DNA of 56,192 nt from an uncultured Allomuricauda sp. (GTDB lineage: Bacteria; Bacteroidota; Bacteroidia; Flavobacteriales; Flavobacteriaceae). The position numbers were made by a program, and so were the translations under genes. The stretch's first letter is position 1. Each line of letters begins with the position of its first letter. The notes beneath the pieces were generated by a model that was given only the letters and a program-made list of their open reading frames with translations, had not been told where the DNA came from and ran no database searches. Below, in pieces: positions 42,002 to 50,531 of the stretch. Location of the stretch: positions 1 to 56,192 of the forward strand of contig NZ_CAKZYF010000163.1 of the NCBI RefSeq assembly GCF_937884665.1, written 5' to 3'.

Positions 42002-43708
42002 ATGGATGCAATCAAAGCTACCGCAGAATCCTGGCTTACCGATTTCTTTGACGAAGCCACAAAGGCCGAAGTCCAGAATCTTATCGATACAAATACGGAA
42101 GAACTCAAGGAACGTTTTTACAAGAATTTGGAGTTTGGTACGGGTGGCATGCGCGGGGTTATGGGGGTTGGCACCAATCGTATCAACAAATATACCTTAG
42201 GTAAGAATACACAAGGTCTGAGTAACTATCTAAAGAAAGCCTATCCCAATGGGCAGGTCAGAGTGGTCATTGCCTATGATTGTCGCCATAACTCGGATAC
42301 CTTGTCCAGAACGGTTGCAGAGATTTTTTCGGCCAACGGAATTCAGGTCTTTTTGTTTTCTGAGTTGCGAACCACCCCAGAACTTTCTTTTGCAGTAAGG
42401 CATTTGGATTGTCATGCGGGCATCGTTCTGACCGCATCCCACAATCCTCCGGAGTACAACGGATACAAAGTATATTGGAGCGATGGCGGACAGATTGTTC
42501 CGCCCCAAGACGCAGAGATCATAGCAGAAATCAACTCGATTTCCTTCGAGGATATCCAATTTAACGCGAAACAGGAATTAATTCAACCCATCAATACCGA
42601 AGTAGATGAAGCCTTTTTTGAGGCTGCTGTTTCCAATGGGAATTTTAATGCAGCTGGAAAAGAGGATTTTAAAATTGTTTTTACCTCACTTCATGGAACT
42701 TCCATCACGGCCATCCCAGAGGTTTTAAAACGGGCGGGTTATAAAAATGTTACCATCATTGAAGAACAAGCCCGACCCGATGGCTCCTTCCCCACTGTAA
42801 AATCCCCCAATCCTGAAGAACCAGAGGCCTTGGCCCTAGCCATCGCAAAGGCAGAAGAAATAGGTGCCGATATGGTTGTGGGAACCGATCCCGATAGTGA
42901 CCGACTCGGTATTGCCGTCAGGAATTTAGAGGGGAACATAGAACTGCTCAATGGAAACCAAACGATGGTAATGATGACCCGTTTCCTTTTGGATAAGCAC
43001 AAATCAAAAGGATTTCGAGGAAACGAGTTTATCGCCACCACTATCGTATCCACACCCATGATGGAACAAATGGCAAAAGCCTATGGGGTAGAATTCAAGA
43101 CCGCCCTGACCGGTTTTAAATGGATCGGCAAAATGATCAAGGATTTTCCAGACTCTAAATTCATCGGTGGTGGTGAAGAAAGTTTTGGCTACATGGTGGG
43201 TGATTTTGTACGTGATAAAGATGCCGTTACCTCAACGCTGTTGGCTTGCGAAATCGCGGCAGATGCCAAAGCAAAGGGAAGCTCTTTTTACCAAGAGCTT
43301 ATGGACTGTTACGTTAAATATGGTTTTTACAAAGAGCATCTTGTATCCATTACCAAAAAGGGGATCAGTGGTGCAGAAGAAATCAAGCAAATGCTCAAAG
43401 AGTTCAAAGAAAATCCAGTGGAATCCGTACAAGGCTCCAAGGTAGTATGGGTAGAGGATTATAACACGGCTACCGCCAAAAATGTACAAACAGGGGAAGA
43501 GAAGTCCATGGATTTACCCAAATCCAATGTGCTCATTTACGAAACTGAAGACGGGACCCGCATCGCGGCAAGGCCCAGCGGCACTGAGCCCAAAGTCAAG
43601 TTCTATATAAGCACGAATGCCAAGTTGAAAAATGTGGCAGATTTTAAATCCGTAAATTCGCAGTTGAACACCAAGATTGAAGGTATCAAGGCTGAACTGA
43701 ATTTATAG
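42002..43708 (+). CDS. Phospho-sugar mutase (phosphoglucomutase/phosphomannomutase, PgcA-like)
   Basis: A 568-residue alpha-D-phosphohexomutase. The catalytic phosphoserine loop TASHNPPEYNGYK has Ser146, metal-binding GTDPDSDRLG has Asp296, Asp298 and Asp300, the sugar-binding loop is GGGEESFGY (about 392-400), and the phosphate-binding loop is ARPSGTEPK. The size and the N-terminal extension (LEFGTGGMRGVMGVGTNRINKYT) match the PgcA/PGM2 branch. It interconverts hexose 1- and 6-phosphates for glycan precursor supply, which suits the GT2 gene upstream and the ABC exporter 4 bp downstream. Confidence 0.94.
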   Translation: MDAIKATAESWLTDFFDEATKAEVQNLIDTNTEELKERFYKNLEFGTGGMRGVMGVGTNRINKYTLGKNTQGLSNYLKKAYPNGQVRVVIAYDCRHNSDTLSRTVAEIFSANGIQVFLFSELRTTPELSFAVRHLDCHAGIVLTASHNPPEYNGYKVYWSDGGQIVPPQDAEIIAEINSISFEDIQFNAKQELIQPINTEVDEAFFEAAVSNGNFNAAGKEDFKIVFTSLHGTSITAIPEVLKRAGYKNVTIIEEQARPDGSFPTVKSPNPEEPEALALAIAKAEEIGADMVVGTDPDSDRLGIAVRNLEGNIELLNGNQTMVMMTRFLLDKHKSKGFRGNEFIATTIVSTPMMEQMAKAYGVEFKTALTGFKWIGKMIKDFPDSKFIGGGEESFGYMVGDFVRDKDAVTSTLLACEIAADAKAKGSSFYQELMDCYVKYGFYKEHLVSITKKGISGAEEIKQMLKEFKENPVESVQGSKVVWVEDYNTATAKNVQTGEEKSMDLPKSNVLIYETEDGTRIAARPSGTEPKVKFYISTNAKLKNVADFKSVNSQLNTKIEGIKAELNL

Positions 43709-43712
43709 CTGC

Positions 43713-45539
43713 ATGAATTACTTTAAAAAGATTCTCCAGTTTGCCATTCCCTATCGCAAATATGGATTTCTCAATATTTTTTTCAATATCCTTTATGCAC
43801 TTTTCAGTGCGTTGTCCTTTGCTGCATTGATGCCCATGCTCAATGTGCTCTTCGGAAAAAACAAAAAACTGGCTGAACCTCCTGTTTACGAGGACTTAGG
43901 GAAACTCAAAGATTATTTTACGGACTACATGAACTACCAGATCACCCAAAACTCGGGAGATGACCCCATGAGTGGTCTGGTCATTGCCGTTGCCTTGATA
44001 CTTGTACTTTTCTTTCTTAAAAATCTGTTCAATTATCTGGCCATGTACTTTATCACTTTTCTTAGAAACGGGGCCTTGAAAGACATTCGCAATACCATGT
44101 ACAAGAAGATCGTGGACCTTCCCATTTCTTATTTCTCGGAAAAACGCAAAGGGGATACTATCGCTCGAATTACTTCTGATGTCCTGGAAATTCAGCATTC
44201 ATTTCTTTCCATTTTGGAATTGATCGTACGTGAACCTTTGACCATACTTTTTACCATTTTGGTCATGTTTTTGATCAGCGTAAAGCTTACCATTTTTGTT
44301 TTCATTTTCATCCCTCTTGCGGGAATGGTTATTTCAAGAATTGGCAAATCACTTAAGAGAAAATCAGATAAGGTCCAGAAAGAACAAGGCGAATTTTTGT
44401 CCATTGTCGAGGAAACCTTGGGGGGGCTGCGTGTAATCAAGGCATTTAATTCAGAATCCAAGTTCTATCAAACCTTCAAAAATTCGACCTATCGTTTTTT
44501 TAAATTTTCAAATTCCCTATTAAATCGCCAGAATTTAGCTTCTCCAACCGGAGAATTTCTCGGTATTCTTGTCATTGGAATTTTATTATGGTTTGGTGGA
44601 AGAATGGTCTTGATCGACCAAACCCTTGACCCCGCGGCCTTCATCACGTACATGGGATTGGCGTACAATATACTTACGCCGGCAAAAGCCATTAGCAAGG
44701 CTTCTTATGCCGTTAAAAAGGGAAACGCTGCCGCTGAGCGTGTCCTGGAGATTTTACAGTCCGAAAATCCTGTCAAAGACCCGGAAAATGGTTTTGGAAA
44801 AACCGACTTTACGGAAGAAATCCGATTCGACAAGGTCTCTTTTAAATATGAAGATGATTATGTGTTGGAGGACTTTGACCTGACCTTGAAAAAAGGACAC
44901 ACCGTGGCACTGGTCGGGCAATCCGGGAGTGGAAAAAGTACGGTGGCCAACCTGATTTCCCGTTTTTATGAGGTAAACCATGGCAAAATCACGATCGATG
45001 GAATGGATATCAAGGACATGACCAAAAAATCCCTTCGGAATTTAATGGGATTGGTGACGCAAGATTCCATTCTTTTTAACGATACGGTACGGAACAACAT
45101 CGCCCTGGGAAAGGCAAATGCCAGCGAAGAGGAAATTCTTGCTGCTGCAAAAATAGCCAATGCCCACGAATTCATAACCCAACTTCCGGAGGGGTACGAT
45201 ACCAATATTGGTGATGGGGGCAATAAGTTGAGCGGGGGACAAAAACAACGACTTTCCATTGCCAGGGCCGTTTTAAAGAATCCACCCATCATGGTCCTTG
45301 ACGAAGCTACCTCCGCCCTCGATACGGAAAGTGAGCGTTTGGTCCAGGACGCCTTGGAAAAAATGATGCAAAACCGCACGTCCCTGGTCATTGCGCATCG
45401 CCTTTCCACCATACAAAATGCCGATGCCATTGTGGTCATGAAAAAAGGAAGGATAGTGGAGCAAGGTACCCACGACCAGTTGATGAAATCCCAAAAAAGC
45501 TATAAAAAACTGGTTGAAATGCAATCCTTTACCGTTTGA
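43713..45539 (+). CDS. ABC transporter, fused permease and ATP-binding protein (MsbA-like)
   Basis: A 608-residue type IV ABC exporter half-unit: membrane domain with six helices in the first 330 residues, then a nucleotide-binding domain with Walker A GQSGSGKS (402-409), Q-loop LVTQDSILF, signature LSGGQ (506-510), Walker B IMVLDEATSALD and a switch histidine in VIAHRLS. It is likely homodimeric and moves lipid or lipid-linked material; MsbA-type lipid A-core flippase is the nearest well-known function. It begins 4 bp after the phospho-sugar mutase gene. Confidence 0.93.
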   Translation: MNYFKKILQFAIPYRKYGFLNIFFNILYALFSALSFAALMPMLNVLFGKNKKLAEPPVYEDLGKLKDYFTDYMNYQITQNSGDDPMSGLVIAVALILVLFFLKNLFNYLAMYFITFLRNGALKDIRNTMYKKIVDLPISYFSEKRKGDTIARITSDVLEIQHSFLSILELIVREPLTILFTILVMFLISVKLTIFVFIFIPLAGMVISRIGKSLKRKSDKVQKEQGEFLSIVEETLGGLRVIKAFNSESKFYQTFKNSTYRFFKFSNSLLNRQNLASPTGEFLGILVIGILLWFGGRMVLIDQTLDPAAFITYMGLAYNILTPAKAISKASYAVKKGNAAAERVLEILQSENPVKDPENGFGKTDFTEEIRFDKVSFKYEDDYVLEDFDLTLKKGHTVALVGQSGSGKSTVANLISRFYEVNHGKITIDGMDIKDMTKKSLRNLMGLVTQDSILFNDTVRNNIALGKANASEEEILAAAKIANAHEFITQLPEGYDTNIGDGGNKLSGGQKQRLSIARAVLKNPPIMVLDEATSALDTESERLVQDALEKMMQNRTSLVIAHRLSTIQNADAIVVMKKGRIVEQGTHDQLMKSQKSYKKLVEMQSFTV

Positions 45540-45588
45540 TTAAACCTTTAAGAAAAATAAACGTCAAAGCACAAAATGGCATAAGCAA

Positions 45589-46131
45589 TTGATTGCTGAA
45601 GAAGACTTGGTACATCAGCTTAAACAACCGGATACCCGGGAGAAAGCCTTTGCGGTATTGGTAAATACCCATAAGGAAAGACTCTATTGGCATATTCGAA
45701 GAATTGTAATGGACCATGACGATGCCGATGATGTACTACAGAACACGTTCATCAAGGTGTATCGGAACATTGAAGGCTTTAAAGGGGACAGTAAACTGTA
45801 TTCGTGGATGTACAGAATTGCTACCAACGAATCGATTACCTTTATAAAACAGCGTTCAAAAAAAATGGGCGTCAGCGATGAAGAATTAAAGAACAGGATG
45901 ATAAAAAATCTGGAAGCAGATGTGTATTTCGAAGGGGACGAAATCCAGATCAAGTTGCAAAAAGCGTTGTCCACACTTCCGGATAAACAGAAATTGGTAT
46001 TCAATATGAAATACTACCAAGAGATGAAGTACGAGGAAATTTCAGAAGTATTGGAAACGTCGGTGGGGGCCCTAAAAACGTCCTATCACTTGGCAGTAAA
46101 AAAAATAGAAGCGTATCTTAAAGAGGATTAA
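45589..46131 (+). CDS. ECF-type RNA polymerase sigma factor (second)
   Basis: A 180-residue two-domain sigma factor. Region 2 has DHDDADDVLQNTFIKVYRNIEGFKGDSKLYSWMYRIATNESI (key residues DADDVLQ-TFIKV and LYSWMYRIA), and region 4 has LPDKQKLVFNMKYYQEMKYEEISEVLETSVGALKTSYHLAVKKIE. The frame back to the preceding stop has no in-frame ATG, and the start that fits the family length is a TTG at 45589. A tiny ORF ATGGCATAA (45576-45584) lies just before it. It leads a three-gene set with a membrane anti-sigma candidate and a CpxP-like protein. Confidence 0.9.
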   Translation: MIAEEDLVHQLKQPDTREKAFAVLVNTHKERLYWHIRRIVMDHDDADDVLQNTFIKVYRNIEGFKGDSKLYSWMYRIATNESITFIKQRSKKMGVSDEELKNRMIKNLEADVYFEGDEIQIKLQKALSTLPDKQKLVFNMKYYQEMKYEEISEVLETSVGALKTSYHLAVKKIEAYLKED

Positions 46132-46164
46132 ACCTTCGTCGGAATTAAGAGTCAAAACAGTGTG

Positions 46165-46695
46165 ATGGGGAATAATAAAAAACAGAACTTTAAAACACCG
46201 GAAGGGTATTTCGAGAACTTTCACGAACGGCTGATGCAAAAAATAAATGCCGAGGAAGACACCAAAACCCTATCTTTTCTACCAAAATCTGATGGGTTCA
46301 AAGTCCCAAAATCATATTTTGAAGGGGTCCAGGAACGTGTAGCGGCCCAATTACAAGAAAGGAAAACCAAGGTCATTCCCCTTCACCCGTACCGAAAGTA
46401 CAAGTATGCCATAGCGTCGGTAGCAGCGATTTTTCTCCTATTTCTGGGACTTAATCTCCGGACTGAAGCTCCTGTTGCCTTTGAGGATTTAGCGAGTGCC
46501 GAAATTGACGCTTACTTGGAACAAACAGAACTAAATTTGAGCAGTTATGAACTTGCGGAAATAGTGTCTCTAGAGGGAACAGAATTGAACGATGTTATGG
46601 ATATCCCCTTGGAATCTGAAAATATCTTGGAATATTTGGACGAAAACATTGAAGATATTGAAGAACTTAACCTGAACTTTGAGGACTATGAATAA
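46165..46695 (+). CDS. Putative anti-sigma factor with duplicated N-terminal motif
   Basis: A 176-residue protein (ATG at 46165, preceded directly by an in-frame GTG) located 33 bp after the ECF sigma gene. The N-terminal region has two copies of an FKxPxxYFExxxER motif (residues 9-22 and 45-58). A basic stretch leads into one membrane helix (about 82-97), and the outside part is very acidic (EIDAYLEQTELNLSSYELAE, then many Glu and Asp). The layout, two cytoplasmic modules, one helix and a periplasmic tail, fits a membrane anti-sigma factor. The function is inferred from context. Confidence 0.68.
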   Translation: MGNNKKQNFKTPEGYFENFHERLMQKINAEEDTKTLSFLPKSDGFKVPKSYFEGVQERVAAQLQERKTKVIPLHPYRKYKYAIASVAAIFLLFLGLNLRTEAPVAFEDLASAEIDAYLEQTELNLSSYELAEIVSLEGTELNDVMDIPLESENILEYLDENIEDIEELNLNFEDYE

Positions 46696-47128
46696 AAAGA
46701 TTCTTTTGGCAACACTTATCGTTTTCCAGGCGTTGGGCCTATATGCCCAAGGTCCGGTTCGGGACCGTATCAAGACCTTAAAAGTGGCTTTCATTACGGA
46801 AAGGCTGAGTTTAAGTCAAAAAGAAGCCCAGTCTTTTTGGCCCATTTACAACAAACATGAAGGAAAAATGGAGGCTATCCGAAGAAAAGAACGTTTGGAG
46901 CTTAAGTCCAAAATACCGCTGGTTCAGGATTTAACAAACCAAGAGTCTTCTTCACTGTTGACCCAATATCTGAGCATTCAGAACGAAAAAAATAAGGCAG
47001 AACAAGCGTTCATCAACAACCTGGAGGGGGTGATTTCCCCAAAAAAGATTTTACTCTTGTTAAAAGCGGAAGAAGATTTCAAAAAAAGGTTATTGCAGCA
47101 GTACCGCAAGCGGCAGGGGGGCGGTTAA
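46688..47128 (+). CDS. CpxP/Spy-like periplasmic sensor or chaperone protein
   Basis: Start at the ATG at 46688, which overlaps the end of the anti-sigma candidate by 8 bp; the longer frame begins at a TTG. The 146-residue product has a signal peptide (ILLATLIVFQALGLYAQ) and a fully helical body: KTLKVAFITERLSLSQKEAQSFWPIYNKHEGKME (LTxxQ-like: LSLSQKEAQ-FWPIYN), then RLELKSKIPL and a C-terminal basic tail KRQGGG. This is the pattern of the periplasmic sensor commonly found behind ECF sigma factors in Bacteroidota. It may sense misfolded protein or metal stress. Confidence 0.8.
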   Translation: MNKKILLATLIVFQALGLYAQGPVRDRIKTLKVAFITERLSLSQKEAQSFWPIYNKHEGKMEAIRRKERLELKSKIPLVQDLTNQESSSLLTQYLSIQNEKNKAEQAFINNLEGVISPKKILLLLKAEEDFKKRLLQQYRKRQGGG

Positions 47129-47445
47129 GTACTTAAGGGCTTTCCCCTTCTTTGCACGAAATACCCACGTTAAGGAAAAACCGAACATTAACGGTAGTTT
47201 GTAAAATCCAAGTTCTGAGGGGTACTGGCCCTGTTCCAGGCTTTTTGTAAGCTGCAACCCCAAATCGACCCTGGCATAATTCCCCTTACATCATGCAACA
47301 CCCTCGCCAAAACACATAACTGCCCCGATCTTTTTTACCTGCCCTTCGACCAACTTCTAAAAAATCGGTTGAACTACATTTTTATCCATTAAACCATTCT
47401 CAAAATATAGGGTCATAGATACAGAAACCCTTAAAAATCTATATC
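47129..47445. other. Gene-free stretch, about 315 bp
   Basis: No coding frame, tRNA or clear terminator is visible. It begins with a 12-bp perfect palindrome (TTAAGTACTTAA, 47125-47136) that includes the stop codon of the preceding gene and may be chance. A T-rich stretch near 47380 may hold the promoter of the gene at 47446, but no exact TAnnTTTG was found. Confidence 0.4.
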
Positions 47446-47796
47446 ATGAATAGCTTAAAAACAATACTGGTGATTTTTTTGATTTTGGGAACCATGGTCG
47501 CCTGTGGTGCACAAACCCGTGTGGTGCGCGTTTATCCCAAACAAGGAACTGTGGTAACCACCATAAACGGTCCAAAAGTGGTAGTGCACGATCGAACCAA
47601 CTATTATGTCGCCGATGGCGTTTGGTACCGCGCACGTGGAAGAAAATATGTAGTGTGCGCCGCCCCGGTCGGCGTTCGGTTGCAGGTACTGCCCAAAGGA
47701 TACCGAGTAGTGCATGTAAATGGCAGAAGATTGTATAAATACCGGGGAGTGTGGTATAAAAAAACAGGACGGAACTTCGTTGTGGTAACCGTTTAG
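47446..47796 (+). CDS. Small lipoprotein, DUF6515-like
   Basis: The 116-residue protein has a lipoprotein signal (lipobox MVACG, Cys20). The mature part is a compact beta protein rich in Val, Tyr and Arg: VVRVYPKQGTVVTTINGPKVVVHDRTNYYVADGVWYRARGRKYVVC (features: YYxxxGVWYR and Y-V---P-G) and a second related half ending YKYRGVWYKKTGRNFVVV. The two GVWY repeats are the hallmark of this DUF6515-type domain. Role unknown; likely on the outer membrane. Confidence 0.72.
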   Translation: MNSLKTILVIFLILGTMVACGAQTRVVRVYPKQGTVVTTINGPKVVVHDRTNYYVADGVWYRARGRKYVVCAAPVGVRLQVLPKGYRVVHVNGRRLYKYRGVWYKKTGRNFVVVTV

Positions 47797-47814
47797 TTAG
47801 TTTGGTTAGTTGAG

Positions 47815-47843
47815 AAAAGAGCGGCCCTAGGGCCGCTCTTTTT
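47815..47843. terminator. Bidirectional Rho-independent terminator
   Basis: AAAAGAGCGGCCC and GGGCCGCTCTTTT form a 13-bp perfect stem with a TA centre and A/T tracts on both sides. It lies between the convergent genes ending at 47796 (plus) and 47842 (minus) and serves both. Confidence 0.95.
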
Positions 47844-48870
47844 ATTTGAATTTTAGCTGGGAGATACGATTCCGTCCTGCTGCAAAAGCAACGGAATCGT
47901 TTAAAAAACGTAGTGTATAAAAACCTTCCTCACTGAGTCTTTCCCAGCTTTCCCCACCGTCATTGGAATGGTCAATTCCAGTGAGACCTATGGCGACCAT
48001 GCCCTTTCCCGCACTCCCGGGAACAAATTGAACGCAACTTTTATAACCCGGGTCCATCCCTTCCGCGACCAAGGACCACGTTTGTCCACCGTCCTCCGTA
48101 CGTATTTTGTTCGAGGTGTTCCGTTCAATTTGACTAAAATCCCCTCCTATTCCAAAACCAAGGGTTTCATCATAAAAATCAATGGAATATATACCGTGAT
48201 AGGTCTCATTTATTTCGATAGGGGTTTCCACGATGTTCCAGGTGCGGCCCCTATCCGGAGAATACAGCATTTGCTCCTTGGAGGTCATGATCCAGGTTTT
48301 GTCCCCTTTTATTTCAATATTGGTATTGCTCGCGGCGTACGCCCCTACCGCTCCTTCCAACTTAGGTAGAAGTCCGCAGGACAACTTGGACCAGGTATGG
48401 CCCCCATCTCTGGTGATAAGTATGGCGGGGCACCCATTCTCTCCATCCCCCATGGCAATGCCCTCCTTGTCGTTCCAAAATTTTAGCGCATCATAAAATA
48501 CCGTATCCCCCTCCTCGAGATACACCAAATCCATGCTCCCGTTATCACTGGTTTTGTAAAGTAGCGCGGGATTGCCCGCAGATAACATAAAAAAATCGGT
48601 CTTGGTATGTGCAACGGCCCTAAACTCCGGTTTTTCCCCAAGGAATCCTATGGTTGCTGTCCTGATTGTTCCTGTAGCAATATCCACCGTGCCATAAATA
48701 CCTTCACTACCGGCAAATGCCAAGGTTCTGCCATCTAAAAACTCAATGGCACGAATACTGGTGGAATCTGAAAAAACAGTTTTTATCTCGACCTGGGTAA
48801 AAGGTACGGGCTCTGGTTTATTGGCGCATCCTGCTGCAATTAGAATCAGGGACCATAATAAATTTCGCAT
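47842..48870 (-). CDS. BNR/Ycf48-like beta-propeller lipoprotein
   Basis: The 342-residue protein has a lipoprotein signal (lipobox AAGC, Cys15) and a beta propeller with BNR/sialidase-type Asp-box repeats: SDNGSMDLVYL, TRDGGHTWSKL, SPDRGRTWNIV, TEDGGQTWSLV and SNDGGESWERL, spaced about 45-60 residues. This resembles the Ycf48/photosystem-assembly-like and sortilin-type propellers used in Bacteroidota as secreted proteins. There is no catalytic sialidase signature; it is probably a binding or structural protein. The label oxidoreductase, sometimes attached to such proteins, is not supported. Confidence 0.82.
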   Translation of the reverse strand: MRNLLWSLILIAAGCANKPEPVPFTQVEIKTVFSDSTSIRAIEFLDGRTLAFAGSEGIYGTVDIATGTIRTATIGFLGEKPEFRAVAHTKTDFFMLSAGNPALLYKTSDNGSMDLVYLEEGDTVFYDALKFWNDKEGIAMGDGENGCPAILITRDGGHTWSKLSCGLLPKLEGAVGAYAASNTNIEIKGDKTWIMTSKEQMLYSPDRGRTWNIVETPIEINETYHGIYSIDFYDETLGFGIGGDFSQIERNTSNKIRTEDGGQTWSLVAEGMDPGYKSCVQFVPGSAGKGMVAIGLTGIDHSNDGGESWERLSEEGFYTLRFLNDSVAFAAGRNRISQLKFK

Positions 48871-48916
48871 CTACGGATAGCTTTTTTCAAAAGTAGCTGG
48901 AAAATAAGGGAAAGCC

Positions 48917-48924
48917 TACCTTTG
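48917..48924 (+). promoter_or_regulatory. Putative -7 promoter element of the RsmB-like gene
   Basis: TACCTTTG is an exact TAnnTTTG match, 18 bases before the ATG at 48943. No -33 TTTG at the usual spacing. Confidence 0.4.
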
Positions 48925-48942
48925 CATTCTTAATTTTATACT

Positions 48943-50154
48943 ATGCGCTTGCACCGGAATTTGGTCTTTGCCGTTATTGATGCACTGCACCTTATTTTCA
49001 ATGAAAACGAGTACGCCGACAAGGTGATTGAAAAAGTTTTGCGATATGATACGCGTTGGGGTGCCCGGGACCGCGGTTTTATTGCGGAAACCACCTATGA
49101 TATCGTCCGGTGGAAAAGGCTCTATGAAGCCATAGCCGAAGTACCGCGACCGTATAGCAGGGCAAGCTTATTTCGTTTGTTTTCTGTGTGGTGCGTACTC
49201 AAGGGAATACCATTGCCCAGTTGGAAACAGCTGGAAGGAACTCCTGAAAGGCGCATCAAGGGTAGATTTGATGAGCTTTCCAAAATCAGGAAGTACCGGG
49301 AATCTTTTCCAGATTGGTTGGATACTTTAGGAGAAAAAGCCCTGGGCGCAGCATTGTGGACCAAAGAAAGTAAGGCTTTGAACCGGCAGGCCGAAGTGGT
49401 ACTTCGCACCAACACCCTAAAAACGTCAACATCCACCTTGCAAAGTGCATTGGCGCAGGAAGACATTGAAACGGTTGAATTAAAAAATCATCCCAACGCC
49501 ATTAAACTGACCGAACGCAAAAATGTCTTTGCCACACAAGCCTTTAAAGATGGACTTTTTGAGGTTCAAGATGCTTCATCACAGTTGGTGGCTCCTTTTT
49601 TGGAAGTAGCTCCCGGACAACGCGTGGTGGATGCCTGCGCCGGGGCGGGCGGAAAAACCCTTCACCTCGCAGCGCTTATGAAAAATAAGGGTCAGTTGAT
49701 TGCCATGGATATTTACCAGAGCAAGCTGAAAAAGTTAAAAATACGCGCAAGGAGAAATGGGGTGCACAACATGGAAACACGGGTGATAGAAAACCGCAAA
49801 ACCATAAAAAAACTGACCCACAAGGCAGATAGGGTACTTCTGGACGCGCCTTGCTCCGGTTTAGGGGTGCTGCGCAGAAATCCTGATAGCAAATGGAAGT
49901 TACAGCCCGATTTTTTGAATCGAATAAAAGGAGTACAACAGGATATCTTAAAGAACTATTCCAAAATGGTAAAACCTGGTGGAAAAATGGTATATGCCAC
50001 GTGTTCCATACTTCCTGAGGAGAATACCGAGCAGGTTCAAGCGTTTTTGAAGTCTGAAGATGGTAAGCATTTTGATATGGTCAAAGAGCAAAACCTATAT
50101 GCGTCAAAACACGGTTTTGATGGATTTTATATGGCCTTGTTGCAAAAGGAATAG
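48943..50154 (+). CDS. RsmB-like RNA (cytosine-5) methyltransferase
   Basis: A 403-residue NOL1/NOP2/Sun family enzyme. Residues 1 to about 130 are a helical NusB-like or RsmB N-terminal region; the catalytic Rossmann domain starts with FEVQDASSQLVAPFLEVAPGQRVVDACAGAGGKTLHLA (motif I: DACAGAGGKT) and continues LIAMDIY, RVLLDAPCSGLGVLRRNPDSKW (motif IV, with the DAPCSG cysteine) and MVYATCSILPEENTEQV (motif VI, with the nucleophilic ATCS cysteine). It makes m5C in rRNA or tRNA; 16S C967 is the RsmB target, but the exact site here is not proven. Confidence 0.9.
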   Translation: MRLHRNLVFAVIDALHLIFNENEYADKVIEKVLRYDTRWGARDRGFIAETTYDIVRWKRLYEAIAEVPRPYSRASLFRLFSVWCVLKGIPLPSWKQLEGTPERRIKGRFDELSKIRKYRESFPDWLDTLGEKALGAALWTKESKALNRQAEVVLRTNTLKTSTSTLQSALAQEDIETVELKNHPNAIKLTERKNVFATQAFKDGLFEVQDASSQLVAPFLEVAPGQRVVDACAGAGGKTLHLAALMKNKGQLIAMDIYQSKLKKLKIRARRNGVHNMETRVIENRKTIKKLTHKADRVLLDAPCSGLGVLRRNPDSKWKLQPDFLNRIKGVQQDILKNYSKMVKPGGKMVYATCSILPEENTEQVQAFLKSEDGKHFDMVKEQNLYASKHGFDGFYMALLQKE

Positions 50155-50531
50155 CATTTATCGAGAGGTTTTCTACTCAATTTTTGCAGAATTCAGTCCG
50201 TTTTCACCCTTACTTTTTCCAAAGTTTTTAAAAAAGAAATCGAAGAACATTTTTTAGAAGCAATTTTGAGGCACTGACAAATTCTTGGTCATCGCCTAAT
50301 CCCAATAGTAAGGACACAAAGGATTACCATTATCGGAAGGAGCATCTCAATTTTAGTTGTACCTGAAAAAGACAGGTCTTAGGTCTCTCGTACCTTTTTC
50401 GCTTAGGTTTCATGTTTACCGTTCTAATATCGGGACATCTAAAAACAAGCGACAAAAACACAGGAAACAATTGAAAAGCAAAGGGGAAAACTGTACCTTT
50501 ACTTTTTAAAACTGTTCAATTTATTTACTGT
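50155..50531. other. Gene-free stretch, about 375 bp, upstream of purL
   Basis: No protein or RNA gene is recognised. TACCTTTA at about 50493-50500 is one base off the TAnnTTTG promoter core, 32 bases before the purL ATG. An imperfect inverted repeat lies around ACAGGTCTTAGGTCTC near 50375. The upstream part is likely the 3' region of the RsmB-like gene or decayed sequence. Confidence 0.4.

Noticed and set aside
47125..47136. 12-bp palindrome TTAAGTACTTAA as an operator
   Set aside because: It overlaps a stop codon, lies after a gene end and is short and AT-rich enough to be chance.
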